From Tabrizicola sp. (lineage in GTDB: Bacteria > Pseudomonadota > Alphaproteobacteria > Rhodobacterales > Rhodobacteraceae), in NCBI GenBank assembly GCA_025458105.1, contig JALOTD010000025.1, positions 1-45,031 of the forward strand: a DNA stretch of 45,031 bases, written 5' to 3'. The notes under the pieces were generated by a model. That model worked only from the letters and a program-made list of their open reading frames with translations, ran no database searches and was not told the DNA's origin. Positions 17,730 to 25,986 of this stretch are shown here, one piece after another; position 1 is the stretch's first letter, and every line of letters begins with the position of its first letter. The translations under genes and the position numbers were made by a program.

Positions 17730-18182
17730 ATGAGCGAACTGACCGGAAAGCATGTCTTCGCGATCACTGCCGGGGCCTTTGGCGTCATCATCGCGGTTAA
17801 CCTGACCTTGGCCTTTCAGGCGGTGAACACCTTCCCGGGGCTGGAGGTGAAGAATTCCTATGTCGCAAGCCAGGGGTTCAACGACCGGAAAGCGGCGCAA
17901 GAGGCTTTGGGGTGGTCACTGGTCCCGACCTATGCCGAGGGCCGGATCAAGCTGGCCTTTACCGACCGCGACGGCCTGCCGGTGCGGGTGGGGGACCTGG
18001 AGGTGCTGGTGGGCAGAACGACCTCTACCGTAGATGACGCGCGGCCCGCGTTCACCGAAATGGGCGACATCTACGCGGCACCGCTGGACCTGGCGCGGGG
18101 CAAGTGGATGGTGAAGGTCACCGCCGTTGCCCCCGATGGGACGCTGTTCGAACAGCGGACCGAACTTTTCGTGCAGGGGTGA
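17730..18182 (+). CDS. ccoH: cbb3 oxidase assembly protein CcoH
   Basis: This 150-residue membrane-anchored FixH/CcoH protein has one N-terminal span (residues about 8-28) and a periplasmic domain. Conserved NSYVASQGFNDRKAAQEALGW and a final LARGKWMVKV are visible. CcoH is required for assembly of cbb3 oxidase and associates with CcoN and CcoI. The ATG begins 1 nt after the ccoG stop codon. It is followed by ccoI 4 nt later. Confidence 0.92.
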   Translation: MSELTGKHVFAITAGAFGVIIAVNLTLAFQAVNTFPGLEVKNSYVASQGFNDRKAAQEALGWSLVPTYAEGRIKLAFTDRDGLPVRVGDLEVLVGRTTSTVDDARPAFTEMGDIYAAPLDLARGKWMVKVTAVAPDGTLFEQRTELFVQG

Positions 18183-18186
18183 CCCG

Positions 18187-20379
18187 ATGACCGTCGCCGA
18201 GGATTTTGGACGCGCGCGCATCTCGGCCTGCCCAGCCTGCGCAGTGGTGCCTGCCGCTGAGAGGATCGCTGCGCTGCGGGCCGAACGCGAAGGGCGGATC
18301 ATGCTGTCCTTGCCCAAAGCGGCTGGCGCACTGACGATCTCCTCGGTCGAAGCGGCCTTGCAGGCGGTGCCGGGGGTGAGGAGCGCGCGGGTGAACCTGA
18401 CCCAGAAGCGCGTCAGTGTAGAGACGGGCGCGGGCGTGACGGCCAAGGCGCTGGTCGCAGTGCTGGACGAGGCGGGCCATGAGGCCCATGAGCTGGACCC
18501 AGGCCTGCTGTCGGCCACAGAAACCGACCGGCAGGGGCGTGACCTGCTGATGCGGCTGGGGGTGGCGTTCTTCAGCATGATGAACGTGATGCTGCTGTCG
18601 GTCGCCGTCTGGTCGGGGGCCGAGGATGCGACGCGCGACCTCTTCCACTGGATTTCCGGCGCGATTGCGCTGCCCACGGTGATTTTTTCCGGCCAGCCAT
18701 TTTTTCGGTCAGCTTGGGCCAGCCTGCGGCAGGGCAAGCTGGGGATGGATGTGCCGATCAGTCTGGCGTTGATCCTGGCCTCGTCGATCTCGGTCTATGA
18801 GACCTGGATGTCGGGGCATCACGCCTATTTCGACGCCGCCGTGATGCTGGCCTTCTTCCTGCTTCTGGGCCGCTATCTGGACCATCGGACCCGTGCCATC
18901 GCGCGGTCGGCGGCCGAGGAACTGGCCGCGCTGGAAGTGCCTCGCGCGATCGTGCTGGTGGATGGCGAAGAGGTAGAGACGGTGACCTCGGCGGTCGCGC
19001 CGGGTGATCTGGTGCTGGTGCGGCCCGGTGCACGGATGCCGGTGGACGGGGTGGTGGTCTGCGGAGCATCCGAGCTGGACCGAAGCCTGTTGACCGGCGA
19101 AAGCCTGCCGGTACCCGTGGGCGAGGGCACGATCGTCAGCGCGGGCGAGGTCAACCTGACCGGCCCCCTGACCGTGCGGGTGACGGCGGCGGGGAAGGAC
19201 AGTTCCCTGCACCGGATGGCTGATCTGGTGGCCGTCGCGGAAGGGGCGAAGACGCGGTATACCAGTCTGGCCGACCGGGCATCGCGGCTTTATTCGCCGC
19301 TGGTGCATATCCTGTCGTTCAGCGCCTTCGGCTACTGGATGTGGGCGACGGGGGGCGATCTGCGCTATGCGATCAACATCTCGGCGGCGGTTCTCATCAT
19401 CACCTGCCCCTGCGCGCTGGGCCTGGCGGTGCCGGCGGTAGTGACTTCGGCCAGCGGACGGCTGTTCCGCAAGGGGCTTCTCATCAAGCACGGCACGGCG
19501 CTGGAGCGGCTGGCCGAGGTGGACACGGTTGTCTTCGACAAGACCGGGACGCTGACGCTGGGTGTGCCGGAACCGGTGGCGCTGGAGGGTCATCCGCGCG
19601 AGGCGCTGGCCGTGGCCGCGGCGCTGGCGGCTGGGTCGTCGCATCCCTTGGCGCGGGCCTTGGCTGATGGGGTGCGGGCGCTGGGCGTGGGGGCTGTCGA
19701 TGTTGCAGAGGTCCGCGAAGTGCCGGGCTGTGGGATCGAGGGCGAGTGGAAGGGCGGTCGCGTGCGGCTGGGACGGGCCGACTGGTGCGGGGCCGAGGCG
19801 GTGGCTGCGACGGCGACCTATCTGGCGCTGGATGGCGAGACCCATGCCTTTGCCTTCACCGACCGCCCGCGTCCCGGTGCCGAACAGGCGGTGCGGGCCT
19901 TGCAGGCGGCGGGGCTGCGGGTGGAGCTTCTGTCGGGCGATGCCGAGGAACCGGTGCGCGCATTGGCCGAGCGGCTGGGGATTGCGACCTGGGCGGCGGG
20001 AGTGCGGCCCGAGGAGAAGGCCGCGCGGGTGGCCGAGCTGTCGCGCGCGGGCCGGGTGCTGATGGTGGGCGACGGGCTGAACGACACGGCGGCGCTGGCG
20101 GCAGCGCATGTGTCGATTTCCCCGGCGACGGCGCTGGACGCGGCACGGGTAGCGTCCGACATCGTGCTTTTGGGGCAGGATATGGCACCGATTGCGGACG
20201 CGGTGCGGATCGGGCGGCAGTCGGCGCGGCGGATGGTCGAGAACTTCCTGATCTCGGGCGGCTACAACGTTGTGGCGGTGCCGCTGGCATTGGTGGGCCT
20301 GGCCACGCCCCTGGCGGCGGCCTTGGCGATGTCCCTGTCATCGATTACGGTGTCCTTGAACGCCATGCGGTTGAAGTAG
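18187..20379 (+). CDS. ccoI: copper-exporting P1B-type ATPase CcoI (FixI), HMA site without cysteines
   Basis: This 730-residue heavy-metal P-type ATPase supplies copper for cbb3 oxidase. Key motifs are TGES (303-306), the ion-binding CPC in membrane segment 6 (407-409), DKTGT with the phosphorylated Asp451, an SSHPLARAL motif in the nucleotide domain, and GDGLNDTAAL. The N-terminus has a CPAC pair (15-18), usual in CcoI. The following ferredoxin-like HMA domain would normally carry a CxxC near LPGIHCAxC. Here it reads LPKAAGALTISSVEAAL (42-58), so both Cys are absent although the rest of the HMA fold (VPGVRSARVNLTQKR) is present. Transport residues are intact, so the pump is probably active with altered N-terminal copper sensing or docking. 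Confidence 0.94.
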   Translation: MTVAEDFGRARISACPACAVVPAAERIAALRAEREGRIMLSLPKAAGALTISSVEAALQAVPGVRSARVNLTQKRVSVETGAGVTAKALVAVLDEAGHEAHELDPGLLSATETDRQGRDLLMRLGVAFFSMMNVMLLSVAVWSGAEDATRDLFHWISGAIALPTVIFSGQPFFRSAWASLRQGKLGMDVPISLALILASSISVYETWMSGHHAYFDAAVMLAFFLLLGRYLDHRTRAIARSAAEELAALEVPRAIVLVDGEEVETVTSAVAPGDLVLVRPGARMPVDGVVVCGASELDRSLLTGESLPVPVGEGTIVSAGEVNLTGPLTVRVTAAGKDSSLHRMADLVAVAEGAKTRYTSLADRASRLYSPLVHILSFSAFGYWMWATGGDLRYAINISAAVLIITCPCALGLAVPAVVTSASGRLFRKGLLIKHGTALERLAEVDTVVFDKTGTLTLGVPEPVALEGHPREALAVAAALAAGSSHPLARALADGVRALGVGAVDVAEVREVPGCGIEGEWKGGRVRLGRADWCGAEAVAATATYLALDGETHAFAFTDRPRPGAEQAVRALQAAGLRVELLSGDAEEPVRALAERLGIATWAAGVRPEEKAARVAELSRAGRVLMVGDGLNDTAALAAAHVSISPATALDAARVASDIVLLGQDMAPIADAVRIGRQSARRMVENFLISGGYNVVAVPLALVGLATPLAAALAMSLSSITVSLNAMRLK

Positions 20380-20538
20380 ATGGAAATCCTGTCGATCCTG
20401 ATCCCCGTGTCGCTGTTTCTGGGCGGGATCGGGCTGGTGGCCTTCTTCTGGGCGATGAAGACCAGGCAGTTTGACGACCCGGAAGGCGATGCGCACCGCA
20501 TTCTGACCAAGGACTGGGACGACCGGCCAAAGCCTTGA
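20380..20538 (+). CDS. ccoS: cbb3 oxidase maturation protein CcoS
   Basis: This small gene of 52 residues starts MEILSILIPVSLFLGGIGL and has one membrane span, followed by WAMKTRQFDDPEGDAHRIL. The FDDPEGDAxRIL block is the CcoS signature. CcoS is needed to insert the heme/copper cofactors of CcoN. It begins immediately after the ccoI stop and converges with the ABC transporter ATPase gene 8 nt further on. Confidence 0.93.
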   Translation: MEILSILIPVSLFLGGIGLVAFFWAMKTRQFDDPEGDAHRILTKDWDDRPKP

Positions 20539-20546
20539 GACGGGTT

Positions 20547-21605
20547 TTAGCCGTTCAGGAGGATCGCATCCTTGCCGGACAGACTGACCTCGACCTGCGC
20601 GCCAACGACTGGCGGCGGCTGGTCGGCGCGGTTGAAAGTGTCCAGGACCACCGTTTCACCGGCGACATGCGCGCGCAGGCGGATGATCGAGCCCATGAAC
20701 TCGACGCTTTCGATGGTGCCAGGCAGCACGGTTTCATGCCCCGCTTCACGCCCCAGGCGCAGGGCTTCGGGCCGCAGGGCTATGGCCATCGTCTGGCCTT
20801 TGCCCTGGGCGAGTGTCCCAGGCAGGGTCAGCGTTGACTCTCCCAGCCGAACGCGACCTGCAGCAGGATCGTCGACCGTGACGGCGAAGGTGTTCAGCGT
20901 GCCCACGAAATTCGCAACGAAGCGGGTGGTCGGGCGGTTGTAGATCTCGAACGGGGCGCCGACCTGATCGGCGATCCCGGCGTTCATCACGACGATGCGG
21001 TCGGAAATCGACATCGCCTCTTCCTGGTCGTGGGTCACGAAAATCGTGGTGATGCCCAGGCGCTGCTGGATCTCACGGATCTCGGACCGCAGGGAGACAC
21101 GCACCTTGGCGTCCAGCGCCGAGAGGGGTTCGTCCAACAGAAGGACGCGCGGGCTGGGCGCCAGCGCCCGGGCCAGCGCCACGCGCTGCTGCTGGCCGCC
21201 GGAAAGCTGGAAGGGGAAGCGTGATCCAAGGTCGGGCAGGCCAATCAGCTTCAGCATCTCGGCCACGCGGGCCTCGCGCTCGGCCTTGCCCACGCCCTTG
21301 ACCTTAAGCCCGAAGGCCACGTTGTCGGCCACCGTCAGGTTCGGGAACAGGGCATAGGCCTGGAACATCATGCCGATGTTGCGGGCATTGGCCTTCAGCC
21401 CCGTCACCTCTTGCCCGTCAATCTGGATGCTGCCGGACGTGGGCCGTTCGAACCCCGCCACCATGCGCAGGACGGTGGTCTTGCCGCAGCCCGAGGGCCC
21501 CAGAAGCGAGATGAATTCGCCCTTTTCCACGGTCAGGTTGAAGTCCTTGACCACAAGGTTCGACCCGAAGGCCTTTTCCAGGTGGGAGATTGCCAGATAG
21601 GTCAT
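20547..21605 (-). CDS. ABC transporter ATP-binding protein (PotA/FbpC/PhnT-like)
   Basis: This 352-residue ATPase has Walker A GPSGCGKTT (36-44), signature LSGGQQQRVALARAL, Walker B VLLLDEPLSALDA and the H-loop VTHDQEEA, followed by a C-terminal TOBE domain (about 240-350). This layout is that of importers for polyamines, ferric iron, thiamine or phosphonates. It is the last gene of a minus-strand operon: binding protein, two permeases, ATPase. Its ATG overlaps the stop of the preceding permease (ATGA). The substrate is discussed under the PhoB-like box upstream of the binding protein. Confidence 0.93.
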   Translation of the reverse strand: MTYLAISHLEKAFGSNLVVKDFNLTVEKGEFISLLGPSGCGKTTVLRMVAGFERPTSGSIQIDGQEVTGLKANARNIGMMFQAYALFPNLTVADNVAFGLKVKGVGKAEREARVAEMLKLIGLPDLGSRFPFQLSGGQQQRVALARALAPSPRVLLLDEPLSALDAKVRVSLRSEIREIQQRLGITTIFVTHDQEEAMSISDRIVVMNAGIADQVGAPFEIYNRPTTRFVANFVGTLNTFAVTVDDPAAGRVRLGESTLTLPGTLAQGKGQTMAIALRPEALRLGREAGHETVLPGTIESVEFMGSIIRLRAHVAGETVVLDTFNRADQPPPVVGAQVEVSLSGKDAILLNG

Positions 21606-22387
21606 CAGGCCTTGGCCCTTTCGTGTTTCGCCAGCCGCGAGACCAGCTGCATCAGACCCATGCAGCCCCAGGTGATGGCGAAGGCGATCACCGCCAGCGC
21701 GGGGGGCTCATAGGCGCGGTTGGCGCCCAGAAGCTGCATGAAGGGGCCGAAGGCGGGGCGGTTGAGAAGCGCCGCCATGGTGAACTCGCCCAGCACGATG
21801 GCGAGCGTGAGGAAGGCGCCGGACAGGACCGCGACCATCACATTGGGCAGGATCACGCGGCCCAGGATGGTGATCCAGCCCGCGCCCAGGGACTGCGCGG
21901 CCTCGGTCAAGGTGGCGACGTCGATGGTGCGCAGGCCCGTGTCGACCGACCGGTACATGTAGGGCAGCGCAAGCGTGGTGTAGCCCATGGTCAGCAGGAT
22001 GTCGGTCCCAAGGGCCGAGCCGGTGAGAGGCAGCCAGGACGAGGTGTTGTAAAGCCGGATATAGCCGAAGACGAGCACGATGGCCGGGATCACCAGCGGC
22101 AGAAGCGTGACGAATTCCACGAAGGGCCGGGCCTGCGGCAGTTTCAGCCGCACCCAGTAGGCCGTGGGGACGACCAGGAACACGCCGACCACGATGGTCG
22201 CGGCGGCGAGGGTGAGGGAATAGCTGAACGTCTCCCAGAAGCGCGGGTCTTCGAACACCTTGCGATAGGCGTCGAAGGAATACTCGCCCCGGCGCATTTT
22301 CAGGCTGAACTCGGTCATCCCCACCAGCGGCAGGATGAAATACAGGCAGCCGAGGACGAGGATCGTCCAGGAAATCAGCCGGGTCAT
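21605..22387 (-). CDS. ABC transporter permease (second subunit)
   Basis: This is a 260-residue inner-membrane permease with about six spans and a BPD transport domain. It starts MTRLISWTILVLGCLYFILP and has the EAA-type loop around LTEAAQSLGAGWITILGRVI. The ATG at 22387 overlaps the stop of the first permease (ATGA); a GTG 9 nt earlier is less likely. It corresponds to the PotC/PhnV position in related importers. Confidence 0.9.
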   Translation of the reverse strand: MTRLISWTILVLGCLYFILPLVGMTEFSLKMRRGEYSFDAYRKVFEDPRFWETFSYSLTLAAATIVVGVFLVVPTAYWVRLKLPQARPFVEFVTLLPLVIPAIVLVFGYIRLYNTSSWLPLTGSALGTDILLTMGYTTLALPYMYRSVDTGLRTIDVATLTEAAQSLGAGWITILGRVILPNVMVAVLSGAFLTLAIVLGEFTMAALLNRPAFGPFMQLLGANRAYEPPALAVIAFAITWGCMGLMQLVSRLAKHERAKA

Positions 22388-23256
22388 TTCAGCCACCTTT
22401 CCGACCGGACGCGCAGCCAGATGTAGATGGTGTTGGCGGCGATGGTGATGACGATCATCCCAAAGGCCAGCGCATAGCCAAGGTTGGGGTTGCCCAGCAC
22501 ATCGCCCCGGATCTGGGCGAACAGCTTGATCGGCACGATGTTCAGCTGCGGCCCGGTCAGGGCGAAGGCGGTGGCGACCGCTCCGAACGCATTGGCGAAG
22601 AGAAGCGCGAAGGTGCCCAGCAGCGAGGGGAACAGGATCGGCAGGGCGACCATGCGCCAGTATTGCGCGGTGGTGGCGCCGAGGACCGCCGCCGCTTCAC
22701 GCCATTCCTTCTTCAGCCCGTCCAGCGCGGGGATGATGATCAGGATCATCAGCGGGATCTGGAAGAAAAGGTAGGTGATCACCAGGCCCCAGAAGGACAA
22801 AAGGTTGAACCCATAAGCGCGCAGGTTGATGCCCATGTCGCGCAGTTCGAGCGTGATCAGGCCTGCGGGGCCAATGGTCGCGATGAAGGCAAAGGCCAGG
22901 GGCACGCCGGCAAAGTTCGACGCGACGCCTGAAAAGGTGAGGAGCGGCGAGCGCACCACCTTTGGCAGCCCGCCGAAGACGACGGCAGCGGCCATGGCAA
23001 AGCCGATGGCGCAGCCCAGCGCGGCAGTGATGAGGCTGAGCTTGATCGAGGTCCAGTAGGCGCTGCGGATCGAGTCGGTGTTCAGGTCCAGAAGGTTCTG
23101 AAAGGTGAACCCGCCATCGGCATCCTGGAAGGCGCCCGTGACGATGCGGAAGGTCGGCAGGATCAGGAACAGGACGGCAAAGGCGGCGAAGGGCAGGATT
23201 CCCAGCCACTCCAGCGGCAGCCTGCGCTGTGCGCGGCGGACCGGTCCCTGTGCCAT
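22384..23256 (-). CDS. ABC transporter permease (first subunit)
   Basis: This is a 290-residue permease with an N-terminal span (LEWLGILPFAAFAVLFLILP) and a BPD transport domain, including a coupling loop near EWREAAAVLGATTAQYWRMV. Two ATG codons stand side by side (23259 and 23256). The second is 4 nt from the AGGGGG ribosome site and is preferred, though the choice changes only one residue. It lies 82 nt downstream of the binding-protein gene, across two hairpins. Confidence 0.9.
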   Translation of the reverse strand: MAQGPVRRAQRRLPLEWLGILPFAAFAVLFLILPTFRIVTGAFQDADGGFTFQNLLDLNTDSIRSAYWTSIKLSLITAALGCAIGFAMAAAVVFGGLPKVVRSPLLTFSGVASNFAGVPLAFAFIATIGPAGLITLELRDMGINLRAYGFNLLSFWGLVITYLFFQIPLMILIIIPALDGLKKEWREAAAVLGATTAQYWRMVALPILFPSLLGTFALLFANAFGAVATAFALTGPQLNIVPIKLFAQIRGDVLGNPNLGYALAFGMIVITIAANTIYIWLRVRSERWLK

Positions 23257-23275
23257 CATTCCCCCTGGTTGACGT

Positions 23276-23330
23276 GGCGGCTCTGACGGCCGCCTGAAGG
23301 TACCGCGCCCCGGTCAGTCCCAGGGCGCGG
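23276..23330 (-). repeat. tandem hairpins between binding-protein and permease genes
   Basis: There are two inverted repeats: GGCGGC/GCCGCC (23276-23294) and CCGCGCCC/GGGCGCGG (23303-23330, 12-nt loop). No T-run follows on the minus strand. Such hairpins after a periplasmic binding-protein gene usually protect its mRNA or partly attenuate read-through, giving more binding protein than permease. Confidence 0.6.
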
Positions 23331-23338
23331 GGAAAGCA

Positions 23339-24442
23339 TCATTCGACGTTGGCACCGACGACGGCATCCCAGCCGCCGGTCACGGCGGCCTTGTTGGCGT
23401 CGACCTCTTCCAGCGTCGGGAAGTAGGCGGCCTCATAGGCTTCGGCCGGGGGCAGCGCGTCCAGGAGGTCCTGCGGGATCTTGCCGGCGGCGACCATCGC
23501 GTGGAAGCGGGCCGGGTGGCAATAGCCCTTCAGCCAGCCAAGCTGACCTTCGTCGCTGTAGAGGTATTCCATCCACAGTTTCGCGGCATTGGGCTGCGGC
23601 GCATAGGCGCTGATCGCCTGGACGTAGACCCCGGCCAGAACGCCCGACTTCGGCACCACGACCTCGACAGGCGGGTTACCGGCCAGCGTGTCGCGGGCGG
23701 CAAGGGCGTTGTAGTCCCACATGATGACGATGGGCGTGGTGCCTTGCGCCAGCGTGCCAGCCTTGCCGATGACCGGGACAAAGTTGCCCGCGTCGTTCAG
23801 CTGCTTGAAGAATTCGAGCCCCGCCTTGCCCGCGGCGTCGCCCGGCGCGGCGCCGGTCGACATGCCAGCGGCCAGAACCGCCAGGATCGCCTGGTTCGAG
23901 GCGCGCGGGTCACCGGCCAGCGAGACCATGCCCGCATATTCCGGCTTCAGAAGGTCGGCCCAGTCCTGGGGCACGTTCTCGACAAGGTCCTTGTTCACCA
24001 GGAAGGACATCACGCCGTAGTAGTCGGCGTACCAGTGGCCTTCCGGGTCCTTGATGCCTTCGGGGATCTCGTCCCAGGTGGCGACCTTGTAAGCCTGGGT
24101 CAGACCTTCCGACTTGGCTTGCGGACCGAAGGCCAGGCCCACGTCCAGCACGTCGGGCGCCTGCGGACCCTTGTTGTCCTTGTTGGCCTTCACGGCCTCA
24201 AGCTCGTCCGCGCTGCCCGCATCGGGGTTCAGCTCGTTCACGGTGATCTCGGGGTACTTCGCCTTGAAGCCCGCGATGACATCACCATAGCCGCACCAGT
24301 CATGAGGCAGCGCGATGGTCGAGAGCATGCCCTCGGCCTTGGCAGCGGCCTCGATCTCGGCCAGCGACTGTGCCGAAGCAACGCCGGTCGAGGCGATGAT
24401 CGCCAGGCTGGTCGTCAGACACAGGAAGTTTCGTCTCATCAT
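23339..24442 (-). CDS. extracellular solute-binding protein (SBP family 1) of a putative Pho-regulated importer
   Basis: This is a 367-residue periplasmic binding protein. It starts MMRRNFLCLTTSLAIIASTG with a signal peptide ending near ASA-QSLAE. The body includes PHDWCGYGDVIAGFKAKYP and APDVLDVGLAFGPQAKSEG, which fit the iron/polyamine/2-aminoethylphosphonate branch of SBP family 1. The ATG at 24442 was chosen because GGGGGA lies 7 nt upstream; an in-frame ATG at 24457 lies before that site. It is first in the operon with two permeases and an ATPase. A PhoB-like box sits about 78 nt upstream, so the ligand may be a phosphonate or phosphate ester. That substrate is an inference, not visible in the protein. 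Confidence 0.9.
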   Translation of the reverse strand: MMRRNFLCLTTSLAIIASTGVASAQSLAEIEAAAKAEGMLSTIALPHDWCGYGDVIAGFKAKYPEITVNELNPDAGSADELEAVKANKDNKGPQAPDVLDVGLAFGPQAKSEGLTQAYKVATWDEIPEGIKDPEGHWYADYYGVMSFLVNKDLVENVPQDWADLLKPEYAGMVSLAGDPRASNQAILAVLAAGMSTGAAPGDAAGKAGLEFFKQLNDAGNFVPVIGKAGTLAQGTTPIVIMWDYNALAARDTLAGNPPVEVVVPKSGVLAGVYVQAISAYAPQPNAAKLWMEYLYSDEGQLGWLKGYCHPARFHAMVAAGKIPQDLLDALPPAEAYEAAYFPTLEEVDANKAAVTGGWDAVVGANVE

Positions 24443-24519
24443 GGCAATGTCCCCCATTGGTTTTGCGTCTTGGCCCGCCCAATAGTCGGGCGCTTGCGGC
24501 CCTTCGATGGCGGTGGTTT

Positions 24520-24537
24520 GTAACAGTCACGTAACAG
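24520..24537 (-). promoter_or_regulatory. putative PhoB box upstream of the SBP family 1 operon
   Basis: On the minus strand CTGTTAC-GTGA-CTGTTAC is a perfect pair of 7-bp direct repeats with 11-bp periodicity, the architecture of a Pho box (consensus CTGTCAT-N4-CTGTCAT). The carbonic anhydrase gene ends just upstream on the same strand, so the only gene positioned to be controlled is the binding-protein operon. Confidence 0.7.
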
Positions 24538-24576
24538 CCTTGCGAAAGTTCTGACAAGCCGCAATCGCCTTCCAGG

Positions 24577-25239
24577 TCAGACCGGAACGAACGCGCCCCG
24601 GACAGGATCGTAGTGCTCCAAGCCCCCCTCGCCGGTATCGGTCCACAGGCCGTGTAGGGTCAGCCGCTCATCCTCGACAGCCATGCGGACGAAGGGAAAG
24701 GTCAAGAGGTTCTCGAGACTGGTCAGAACCGCCTGCTTCTCCAGTGCGGTCAGGATCTGGTCTTCGGGCAAGTGCTTGACCTGCTGATAGCCGGGCCGCA
24801 GGATGTCCATCCAGCGCCCGACGAAGCTGGATTTCTCTTCCAGTGCGGGCGCATGGCCCCGGCACATGTCATGGCACCCCTTGACCCCGCCGCAATTGGA
24901 ATGGCCCAGCACGACGATATGCGCGACACCGAGACCGGTGACCGCATATTCCACCGCGGCCGAAGTCCCGTGGTATTCGCCATCAGGGTTGTAGGGTGGC
25001 ACCAGGTTCGCGACGTTACGGTGGATGAAGAACTCACCCTCATCGGCGCCGAAGATACTGGTGACATGCACCCGGCTGTCACAGCACGAGATGACCATTG
25101 CGCGCGGATGTTGACCGCTTTGGGCCAATCGCCGGTACCAGGCGCGATTTTCGGTATAGGTCGTCGCCCGCCAGCCATGAAAGCGCTGGACCAGATAGGT
25201 TGGCAGCGGACGGACCATCAGATGCGCTTGCTCGCTCAT
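24577..25239 (-). CDS. beta-class carbonic anhydrase
   Basis: This 220-residue zinc enzyme interconverts CO2 and bicarbonate in the cytoplasm. The zinc and catalytic motifs are intact: C52-x-D54-S-R56 (SCCDSRV) and H113-x-x-C116 (GHSNCGGV). It also has FIHRNVANLVPPY and GTSAAVEYAVTGL, both typical of the bacterial beta family. Length is normal. It is a single gene on the minus strand; the downstream binding-protein operon appears to have its own promoter. Confidence 0.95.
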   Translation of the reverse strand: MSEQAHLMVRPLPTYLVQRFHGWRATTYTENRAWYRRLAQSGQHPRAMVISCCDSRVHVTSIFGADEGEFFIHRNVANLVPPYNPDGEYHGTSAAVEYAVTGLGVAHIVVLGHSNCGGVKGCHDMCRGHAPALEEKSSFVGRWMDILRPGYQQVKHLPEDQILTALEKQAVLTSLENLLTFPFVRMAVEDERLTLHGLWTDTGEGGLEHYDPVRGAFVPV

Positions 25240-25372
25240 CCCCCCTGCCTAAGCGGCATTCGTCGAAAATTCGAGAGGCAAAAAGCACGGCAACAGCGGA
25301 AGCCGAAACCAATTCTTCAGCATGCCGGTTCAGCATCAGGCCCGGGTATGTGTTGGATGATCGGGTGACCAG

Positions 25373-25753
25373 ATGGGTATGGTAACGGCGCTCGCCCCGC
25401 GTGAGGTGGTGCGTCAGGATGTCGAGGCGATTGCGGCGATCTACCGCAATCTGGGGGCACCGACGGCAGAACAGATGGTAACGCGCGCCTTGGGCGAACT
25501 GGCGCTGACCATGGCCGGGCTGGCCGAGAAGGTGCGCTGTCAGGATCTGCGCGACCTGTCACGCCAGATCCGCCGATTGCAGCGCCTGGCCGAGGATCTG
25601 GGGCTGATCACTCTGGCTCAGGTGGCCGGGGATAGTCGGACCTGCCTTGACCGGGCGGACAGCACAGCCTTCTCTGCGGTCTGGGCGCGGCTTCTCCGCG
25701 TGGCGGAACGGTCGCTGGCCCCGATCAGTGGCAGCATCGATCTTTCAGGCTAA
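25373..25753 (+). CDS. hypothetical protein, 126 residues
   Basis: The protein (MGMVTALAPREVVRQDVEAI onward) is predicted to be soluble and helical, with regular Leu/Arg-rich repeats such as RDLSRQIRRLQRLAEDLGL. It has no signal peptide or membrane span. A second ATG at codon 3 is possible. Codon use and length look genuine. It lies between the divergent carbonic anhydrase and the M17 aminopeptidase on the same strand. I do not recognise the family. Confidence 0.7.
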   Translation: MGMVTALAPREVVRQDVEAIAAIYRNLGAPTAEQMVTRALGELALTMAGLAEKVRCQDLRDLSRQIRRLQRLAEDLGLITLAQVAGDSRTCLDRADSTAFSAVWARLLRVAERSLAPISGSIDLSG

Positions 25754-25986
25754 AAGAAGCCGGTCAGCCATCCGGTCTTCCACCATAGCTTTACGACGCG
25801 CTGCCTGATGCAACTTTGGGGCGAAGAAATGTGGATCTTGGCCGGAAAACTGCCGGGGCAATTCCGGCAATCGCAGTGTGTGGCGGGAAAAAGCGCCGCA
25901 CCCTAGTTGGAACAGTTGCTTTCTTCCTGCGATTTCTTCCATTTGGGCTATGTCAGCCGGACCTACCTGCAAGGAAGACCAGTGTC

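Noticed and set aside
23303..23330. Rho-independent terminator after the binding-protein gene
   Set aside because: The stem is strong but has no T-run on the minus strand, and the permease genes depend on read-through, so it is listed as a hairpin only.
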